Below are positions 56,786 through 64,000 of a stretch of DNA of 64,000 bases, piece after piece. The notes beneath the pieces are model-generated. The model did not search any database, had not been told where the DNA came from, and saw only the letters and a list, made by a program, of their open reading frames with translations. The first letter of the stretch is position 1; each line of letters begins with the position of its first letter. Location of the stretch: assembly GCA_025617745.1 (NCBI GenBank), contig CM046854.1:60965606-61029605 (forward strand). Direction: 5' to 3'. The position numbers and the translations under genes were made by a program. This DNA comes from Heliocidaris erythrogramma. Its lineage: Eukaryota > Echinodermata > Echinoidea > Camarodonta > Echinometridae.

Positions 56786-57661
56786 ATCTACTTTAACCCT
56801 AATCCCATTGTGGACGTTTCGCGCGATAACTCTGGAACGCGAAAAGCTGTCACCGCGCCGCTCCACGACTTTTTACTTTCAAGTCTCGCGGAACTTTTGA
56901 GACCATATTTGTCGCACCCGCGCGTACAGTTTTAAAGCCACGCCCCTTTGAAAAACATTCGTCAAGCCCAAAATGGCTCAAAAACGTGGTTTTGTGTACA
57001 TAATCAATGTAAATTGTGTTTTTCCAATTCATATAAAAATTCATATTTTCTCTTTCAATGGCTGAAAGTAATTTATTTTAGCATAATTATGATGAAAAAA
57101 ATGGTGATAAATTTTGCTCAAAAAACAACAACAAAAGGTCGAAAAACAAAGAAAAACAAAGAAATACATAAGAAATTATAAAAACAATAAAATACATAAG
57201 AAATAAATTTTGATATCTGAATTTTTTTAAAGTACCATTGGAAGGAATGTACACTCTTAAAACGCCGAGTAAAATTTCCTTGATCAAAATCAAGTTTTAC
57301 TCCACATGGATCAATTTTGTTACTTTATTGTCGATCAATTTTTTGATTCTCAGGTAGTGAATTCAGTTTTGCACAGACACGAGCATTTCTTTGTCAATTA
57401 TGAGTAATGCGTCGTTTTGATATGGTGGTAGTACAAATGTAAGTTTTAATGAATCATTATTTGATCGATTTGTTGATTAACTTTATGATCGATGTCAGAG
57501 CAAAATCCGAGTTTACCCGTTTGGGAGCAAACATTCAACAAACAAATGAGTAAAACAGCGCATTGACTTGCACGTGTTCCAATATTTCTTTGACCTGCCT
57601 GCCATCGACGTCGCTCCGGATGTCGCATTTTTAAGAACTTTATAGAAATTCAAGTTTCGTC
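56786..57661. other. Upstream region of the SAM-domain gene
   Basis: No coding region. The last 150 bp before the ATG at 57662 has CpG-bearing sequence (GACGTCGCTCCGG) and is the probable promoter and 5' UTR. Confidence 0.45.
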
Positions 57662-60600
57662 ATGGATAACGTGAAGGACATTTTGATAAAGTGGGGACAG
57701 GGTCACCTGTTTTCGATCTTCCAATGTGAGTATTCTTTAAAATTTGCTTTGGTGTGTCATCATTTTGTGGTACTGGCACCTGTAACGTTAAAACTGTACC
57801 ATACTGCAAACCGCGCGCGAGAAGCCCTCGTCGCCGCCGCTCAGGCAGGCTGCTCGGCCGGGTGAGAGGACCCTTCTGGCCCCCTGGGGATGGAGTGGTA
57901 CTTTGCTTTTGAAGTTTGAGGCTTCGAGCTCGGGATTGCGAAAAAAATGTTTTAAGTCCAATAGCAAAATTTGTTTAGCCGATGTAGAACTTACGGTTTC
58001 TGGTGATGTGGATCTGATTAATCATAAAATTTTAATTTTGAAAAATCCAAAAAGAAGGTGTGAAAATTAAAATCTAACTCCGGCTAGGCATACCTAGTCC
58101 TAGTCTAGCCTAGACCAGGGCCTAAACAGTTACTTAATTATAAAGTTAGATTAGAGGCTAACTTGTAAGGCCCAAATTAAAATGATCTACTGAGCTGACT
58201 GACACTGGGCCAGGCCTAGGCCATTAGCCTAACCATTTTGCCTATCTTCTATCATGTCTATCAACTGTTTTGTTACACCCATTCAGGCCTCAAAATTCAA
58301 TATTTTGAAAATAGCTCTACCAACTAAATTGGAACAGCAATCAGCACACTGCATAGCCAATAGGCCTATGCCTGATATAGTTGATTGTACTCCTCTTAAT
58401 CTATCACTTTTAATAAATCTATGTCCATAAAGTTGTTGACCTCTGTTTTCATTAATGTGTTTATTTCAACATGTTATTGCTAGTCCTCATCTCAAAGGCA
58501 TATTCACTGAGTATTTATTTGTTTTAATTAGATCTAGGGCCTATTATTTTGTATTAAATGATTATTTTTTTCAGTAGAAAATGCAGTCGGCAAATTTATG
58601 CTAATGTTTTTTATTTTCTTTTCTTATATACACAGCAAATGAAATCGATATTGAGGCGTTCCATCTTCTAGATGAAGAAACAGTTAAAGTCCTGATTCCC
58701 AGTTTTGGGCCGAGGATCAAATTTCTCCATCACTTCAAACAATGGAAGAAGGATGTAAGTCAAGCATGCATGCCATGAAAAATGTTGACTTGTTTTAAGT
58801 GCTTGAAACAGTATCAGAGCGTTTCTCTTTTGTTTGTGCATCTCAAGGAACATAAAATCAATACAAAGACCAAGACCCAAATTATATGCAAAGAGCATTC
58901 ATGCAACAAATTGTACTACTCTGGGTCAACGTATAAGCGACATTTAATTCACGATCATATTGATCATTCCACAAGGGAAGCTGCAACGGATGAATCTTCA
59001 GATGAACTTGTACCCGATGACATTAATTCAGGTTCTGAGAGTGAAACACCATATCCAACAAGAGATGTCGAAGAAATTAAAGAATCATTGAAAAGTAATT
59101 TGGCAGTCTACATAGCAAACTTAAAAGCTTCTTCTGTACCTACATCGACTGTGAATTTACTAATCAGTGAAACAAGAGAGTTACTTGATAACGTTGTTAG
59201 CACAATTGAAGAAACTTCACAACCCATTTTACATGACATTTCAAAACGGTCAGTGCCATCGGAGGAAAGTATTAACTCATTCAAAACTGTTCTTGGTTTA
59301 CTAAAAGACCCTTTTCAAGCATTTGGGCTATCAAGTGAATATCAACAAACTAAATTTGCTAAGACAAATGGTGCTCTTGTAGAACCAGAACAAAAACTAA
59401 TTGGCAAAGCTTATAAGCCTGTGTTAGATACACAGTCAGGGAGAACAGACCAGAAGGAAGTGGAAGAAACATTTGAATATATACCACTGAAGGCCAATCT
59501 TGAATTGTTTCTCTCACAACCAGGTTGTATATCTTCAATACTTGATGCTAATAAAACTTCTAAAGAGGATTCATTACTAGAGTCATTCAGGGATGGCCGC
59601 CATTACAAAACTAGATGTGTCGGAAATACACTGACCATTGACATACTCTTATACAATGATGAGTTTGAAACGGCAAATCCTCTTGGATCTAAAAAGGGTA
59701 AACACAAAGTTTTAGGTGTTTATTTGTCTGTAGCATCCTTACCAAGGAGATATCAATCTAAACTAGACAACATTCTTCTTGTTGCATTAGCTAAATCAGC
59801 ACTAGTTTCCAAGTATGGAATAGATGAAATCTTGCAGCCAATAGTAGATGACCTTGAGCACTTGTATCAAACTGGCATCGAACTTCACACTCCAGAATTT
59901 ACTGGCATTGTTAAACCTGTTTTGCTGCAAGCCATCGGGGACAATTTATCGCTCAATACAACTCTAGGGTTCACCTCAAGTTTTAGTGCTAACTTCTTCT
60001 GTAGAACTTGCAAGACTCCAAAAAGAGATACACAGAGGCAAACAGTAGAGAACATCAGTTTACTTCGCACGCAAGAGAATGTAGATGATGATATTGAACA
60101 AGCTGATCTATCTCACACTGGATTAAGCAGGTCTAGTGCTTTGAATTGCCTAAGCTATTTTCACGTGTCACAGAACAAGGCTCCTGATTTAATGCACGAT
60201 TTATTAGAGGGCATTGTGCCATTTGAGTTAAAGATTGTTATTGGAGAACTGATAAAGCAAGGAAGATTTACAAGAGAAGAACTAAACAACAGAATTCAAG
60301 TTTTTAGTTATGGGTTCACTGAACAAGCCAACAAGCCATCTCCAATCTCACAAAATCAAATTTTGAACCCCTTTGGAGCTAGTGGCCAGAAAGCTTCGCA
60401 AATGAGCTGTCTCTTTTTGTATTTCCCACTCATCATTGGAGACAAAGTTCCTGAAGACTGCATGTGTTGGCGAATGTTGATGGTGCTTTTGGAGATATAC
60501 AAGATTGTTAACTCTCCAAGCATAACCACAGCTGGATCCTTCTATTTGAAGTCAAAGATATCTGAACATCACCAGATTTTCTTGGAGCAATTTCCAGAAT

Positions 60601-63600
60601 ATCATCTTCTGCCAAAACATCACCACTGTATCCACTATCCTCGCGCAATACGTGAGTTGGGACCACTATCGCTATATTCATGCATGAGATTAGAAGGTAA
60701 ACATAAACCTTTCAAGAAGTGGGCAAAGTTATGCAACAATTCCAAAAACATCACGAAGACGCTTGCTTGGAAACATCAAGAAGCACAGGCATTCAGAATT
60801 CTTTCCAGTAGACACACAAATATTGAGACTCCTGTTATTCACAATGAGGTTATTATGCACGTTTCATCTCTCGAGAATGCTCTTCAAACAAACTTGTGTC
60901 ATTTGTTGGACTGTGAACCTGACAGTGAAATTGCCGTCTGTGAGCGTGTAGATATGAATGGTTACAGCTACAGACCTAATGTTCTGCTTCTTTCAGCATG
61001 GACCATTGAATCACCAAGCTTTGAAAGGATTGAAAAGATTATCAGATTTGGGCGGAAAGTACTGTTTCTCGTGCAGCCATGGAAAACAGACCACTTTCAA
61101 GAACACTACCAAGCTTTTGTGGTTGCAGAAGACAAGTGTATGCCTATTACAACCAGGAATCCGGATGATATTCTAGACCACAAACCAGTTCACTATTTAC
61201 ACAATCATGAGAGAGACGATTATAATTGGTATGTTCCTACAAGATTTGTCCTTTGCTGATGGATTTATTACATGTGGACTTGTGCATCTACCAGAATTGT
61301 CCCAAATAAACTGAAAATACTATCTAAGGTATGTATTCAAAGAATTTCATGGCAAACCACAATTGTTCCAGAATATGACAGTAATCTCTAAAAGACTTGA
61401 TCACTTCAGAATGGGGCATCATTTGCCTCAACATCATCATGACAAGCAAAGTTTTGCAGTTGATTCAGAATGTAGTATGGCAGGTAGCTGTAAAACACTT
61501 TATCACGTACATGAATGGTCATTAGGAAATTTACACGGGGTGGCCAGGAAATTAGATATTTGGAAAAAATTCTTGAGTGATTTTTCATAAAATAGTACTT
61601 TTAATCCTTACATGATCATCATGAGTACATTATCCTTGCTCATATTAATTTTAACAAAATTGCCCCATTTTGAGTTGTCTGTTAAAGTATTCATTCTCAC
61701 GGTATGAAATCTACAGTAGATATCAATATAGTGACTCAATGAGGTCCTCTGTTACTGTACTTTGTTGAAAAGTATTTCCTATTTTTGATCTATTATTATT
61801 TATCTATCAAAAACTTCTCTCTGGACTGTGACCAATATGGCCCATTTAGTGATAATATGATTTCCATGTTTCCTGAAAAAAGGGGGGAATGTGTGTCTAG
61901 TATTACAATATATTTTTTTCCAAAATCATATAGTAATGTGCCATTTATAGAAGTCTTTCTTTTTACTCAAGTGAGAAAAAATGTAAAAAAATACAAGAAG
62001 CCATCCAATAAATCTAAAGTTGTACACCTCTGTGATAGCTGTTGGTGCATTTTGAAAGAGAGAAAAAAATGTTTATTAACATGTCTTGTATCTCTGTCTA
62101 TCTTTTTTCATTTATTGCAGACACAACATGAACATGAGGCTTTATCCCAACAGCTGGACTTTCTTGGTGAGACTTTGAGTATGGCTGATTCTTTCACCAA
62201 CAGTTACTCAGATTTGGACATTTCTCCGGTATCTGACCTGTCAACAGCCTCCACATTAGAAGTCTTGGATCCAGCACCTTCATGCTCAACTGGGACTGGC
62301 TGCTACACAGATATCTCAGTACAAGACGAGGCTCCACCTCCACTCAAGAGACAAAGAAACAGAGAAGCATCACCACCATTATTGTGTTCACAACCTAAAT
62401 CTGCATGCTGCACAGCTTCTGGTGCTGGTCGGAACAACGACAAGCAGGAAGAGCTCACTTCCCTCCAACCAAAGAGACCACAGTCTTCATTCAACTTTGT
62501 AAGTAGATTTTCTTTTGCTATCTAGTCTACATGTACATGTACATGTATTCTCACTTTATTCTAAAGTCAATAAACTTATTTTGAACAAAAAATTGTATCA
62601 GAGAAGGAATAGAAGAAAATCCAAAATTTACAATCAGTAAAACTTTGATATTTTTCTTCTTGTCTTGTTGCCCACAATGTACATCAACAATGTGCATGTA
62701 TCTTTACAATGTCAGACTAGTACTGAAAAAGGATGAGAAAGGATGAGAAAATTGGAGGAATGAATTTGTCAGCCAATCACTAATATTCATGACCTCACCT
62801 GTAGTTATTCTCTTTTATATATATAAGGCATGCATGTACAACTTCGATTTAAAGTATTAAAAACAAACATTGTAACACAAAGCAGTTGTTTCCATTCAAG
62901 TGGCATTCAAGTAGAATGGATGTCTCATCTACATGTTTATAATACATTAAAAATAAAAAATACAAAAAAATATTTTGTATTTTGTTAACCACTGGTTGTT
63001 TTGCTTTACATCCACTGTGCATTAGAAATCAGACAACTGTTGAAGTTATATATTTATGTTTTATACATGTGCAAGTATTGGTTCATTCATGGAGGAGTTT
63101 AAAAACCATTCTGATTTATTTGTACTATTTTTCATAACATGAAAAGGAAATTAGAAGCGTAAGTCGCCTTCCCCCTTCCCCAAACTGTGCTGATTAAAGA
63201 GGAGACGAATGTAATTTAGAAAGTTGCCAATCATACATGCATTGGAGAACGGTTTACAATTACATGTACAGCATATATAGAATAGCCAGTTTCATGATTC
63301 CATCCAATGTATATAAACAAACCATGCTGAACAATTATTTGCTAAATGTTTACCGTCTTTACTCTATTTCATTCCATGTTATCTCTCTCTATCTCCTTCT
63401 TTCTCACTCGCTCACTTTAATGCTTAGGATGTGAAGGCAATCATGCATCAGACTGACAAAGGAAAGAGAGCCTACAGCGAAATAATGAACCTCAAGGCAT
63501 GCACACCCAAGAACACACACATACTAACCAACATGTGCGTTGATTTCTTGGTGTCTCGACATGGAAATCGGTATGACATATTTATTCATTCATTCATTAC

Positions 63601-64000
63601 TATTTGAATTTTACAAAATGTGATAATTTGAATTGCTTAATGATACAAGAAAGTACCTTGCTCATTCCACCATTTAAAACAGATGGATTTTTAAAATGTG
63701 TTCTTGTGGAAGATTCATTAGATTTCACAAATGTATATTCTATTAATGTGACATGTGCATTGTTGTTATGTGCCAAATGCATTCAAATTTTGTTTTCAAT
63801 GATGAACATACTTGATAGATTGATCATTCAAATCAATATTGACTAAATAGGATGTACTGCCTCTATATGTGCTTTGATATGCAGAAGCTGGAAAATGGTA
63901 TCTTTCATATTTTAAAAATTATGTTTTTCTATGTACAATTTTTGCATCAAAGATTTCTTTTATTTTCATTTTTAGGCCAGGCTCGGATGTCAAAGAGGCA
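57662..64000 (+). CDS. SAM-domain gene (SAMD3-like), partial at the window end
   Basis: Exons 57662-57725, 58636-58754, 62121-62498, 63428-63570 and 63976 onward join in phase (1, 0, 0, 2) with GT-AG introns. Exons 1-2 give a sterile alpha motif: VKDILIKWGQGHLFSIF, then NEIDIEAFHLLDEETVKVLI and FGPRIKFL. SAM domains mediate protein or RNA contacts. Exon 3 (126 residues) is Ser/Thr/Pro-rich and probably disordered, with a basic LKRQR patch. Exon 4 (KGKRAYSEIMNL, TPKNTHILTNMCVDFLVSRHG) opens a second region, and exon 5 continues NRPGSDVKEA past the window end. The layout recalls the SAMD3-like proteins of fish and invertebrates, which usually carry a larger C-terminal region. Intron 2 (3.4 kb) hosts a complete transposase gene on the same strand. 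Confidence 0.82.
58782..61259 (+). CDS. Tnp2/CACTA-like transposase-derived protein nested in the SAM gene intron
   Basis: An intact single-exon 825-residue frame from ATG at 58782. An N-terminal C2H2 finger (CFKCLKQYQS...HLKEH) and a second Cys/His finger (C-x4-C...H-x4-H, 36-60) lead into an acidic linker. The core has CRTCKTPK, then APDLMHDLLEGIVPFELK near 470, LPKHHHCIHYPRAIRELGPL and SCMRLEGKHKPFKKWAK near 615-650. The D-MHDLLEG and H-YP...GP...MR-E-KH boxes are what I associate with the Tnp2-type transposases of CACTA (EnSpm) elements and with their many animal derivatives. No frameshift or stop occurs. I did not find CACTA-type terminal repeats, so it may be a live element's gene, a fixed remnant or a domesticated host gene. 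It sits 28 bp after the SAM exon 2 donor. Confidence 0.82.
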   Translation: MLTCFKCLKQYQSVSLLFVHLKEHKINTKTKTQIICKEHSCNKLYYSGSTYKRHLIHDHIDHSTREAATDESSDELVPDDINSGSESETPYPTRDVEEIKESLKSNLAVYIANLKASSVPTSTVNLLISETRELLDNVVSTIEETSQPILHDISKRSVPSEESINSFKTVLGLLKDPFQAFGLSSEYQQTKFAKTNGALVEPEQKLIGKAYKPVLDTQSGRTDQKEVEETFEYIPLKANLELFLSQPGCISSILDANKTSKEDSLLESFRDGRHYKTRCVGNTLTIDILLYNDEFETANPLGSKKGKHKVLGVYLSVASLPRRYQSKLDNILLVALAKSALVSKYGIDEILQPIVDDLEHLYQTGIELHTPEFTGIVKPVLLQAIGDNLSLNTTLGFTSSFSANFFCRTCKTPKRDTQRQTVENISLLRTQENVDDDIEQADLSHTGLSRSSALNCLSYFHVSQNKAPDLMHDLLEGIVPFELKIVIGELIKQGRFTREELNNRIQVFSYGFTEQANKPSPISQNQILNPFGASGQKASQMSCLFLYFPLIIGDKVPEDCMCWRMLMVLLEIYKIVNSPSITTAGSFYLKSKISEHHQIFLEQFPEYHLLPKHHHCIHYPRAIRELGPLSLYSCMRLEGKHKPFKKWAKLCNNSKNITKTLAWKHQEAQAFRILSSRHTNIETPVIHNEVIMHVSSLENALQTNLCHLLDCEPDSEIAVCERVDMNGYSYRPNVLLLSAWTIESPSFERIEKIIRFGRKVLFLVQPWKTDHFQEHYQAFVVAEDKCMPITTRNPDDILDHKPVHYLHNHERDDYNWYVPTRFVLC
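61260..62120. other. Remainder of SAM gene intron 2
   Basis: AT-rich intron between the nested transposase and exon 3. It ends in TTTATTGCAG. The frame at 61363-61590 has no motif and is probably chance. Confidence 0.55.
62499..63427. other. SAM gene intron 3
   Basis: Begins GTAAGTAG and ends TGCTTAG. A TACATG tandem run is at 62527-62547. Nothing else was recognised. Confidence 0.6.

Noticed and set aside
58755-58799. A 45-bp intron joining SAM exon 2 directly to the transposase frame
   Set aside because: A phase-0 AG exists at 58799, but using it would remove the first cysteine of the C2H2 finger, and the intron would be extremely short. Splicing to 62121 is also in phase and better supported.

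Overview
This is animal nuclear DNA: AT-rich, with short GT-AG exons separated by long introns, many dispersed repeats and miniature transposons, homopolymer and microsatellite tracts, and no operons or bacterial gene spacing. The gene content (a ciliary SAXO-type microtubule protein, an expanded-type GT10 fucosyltransferase, a SURL/Mag-like Ty3/gypsy element, transposase-derived genes) fits a marine invertebrate deuterostome. My best guess is an echinoderm, probably a sea urchin, but this rests on family knowledge and not on a marker gene.

Layout. 1-2.45 kb: repeats. 2.45-9.13 kb: a Ty3/gypsy element on the minus strand with two LTRs that read identical, a tRNA-Leu-type primer site and a polypurine tract. 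Its polyprotein is intact except for one frameshift near the end of gag, and an antisense THAP zinc-finger remnant and a long hairpin lie between pol and the 3' LTR. 9.13-9.69 kb: a ~55-bp tandem array abutting the LTR. 10.0-13.4 kb: a MITE, then a decayed non-LTR retrotransposon. 13.8-20.9 kb: nested repeats, among them a TTAA-flanked MITE. 21.2-22.4 kb: one fucosyltransferase gene (minus). 22.9-27.1 kb: repeats. 27.7-37.13 kb: a seven-exon SAXO-like gene (minus), assembled here in phase from its cysteine-rich first exon to its stop, with an X-box-like RFX site about 100 bp upstream of its ATG. Its 5.6-kb first intron holds a LINE fragment and two MITEs. 38.5-39.5 kb: a polypyrimidine minisatellite.

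41.3-64 kb is the most unusual part. Two related loci lie in tandem. Locus A (about 42-50 kb) has three copies of a small exon, a short beta-rich-looking N-terminal module exon, and a 3.2-kb terminal exon. That exon encodes a Cys-rich finger, eighteen 23-residue repeats and an RNase H-like, transposase-derived domain (DUF7869-like). Locus B (about 54.9-55.8 kb) repeats the upstream flank and the module exon, but the rest is missing. Immediately downstream starts a SAM-domain gene that runs off the window end; an intact 825-residue Tnp2/CACTA-like transposase gene sits inside its second intron on the same strand. Foldback arrays built on the motif TTCACGAAGTGACA occur at 43 kb and 52 kb.

Two functional host genes are clear (fucosyltransferase, SAXO-like). 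The SAM gene and the locus A gene are probably expressed. Most of the rest is mobile or mobile-derived DNA. All splice sites are read by eye from GT/AG and phase agreement; no transcript or database search was available.
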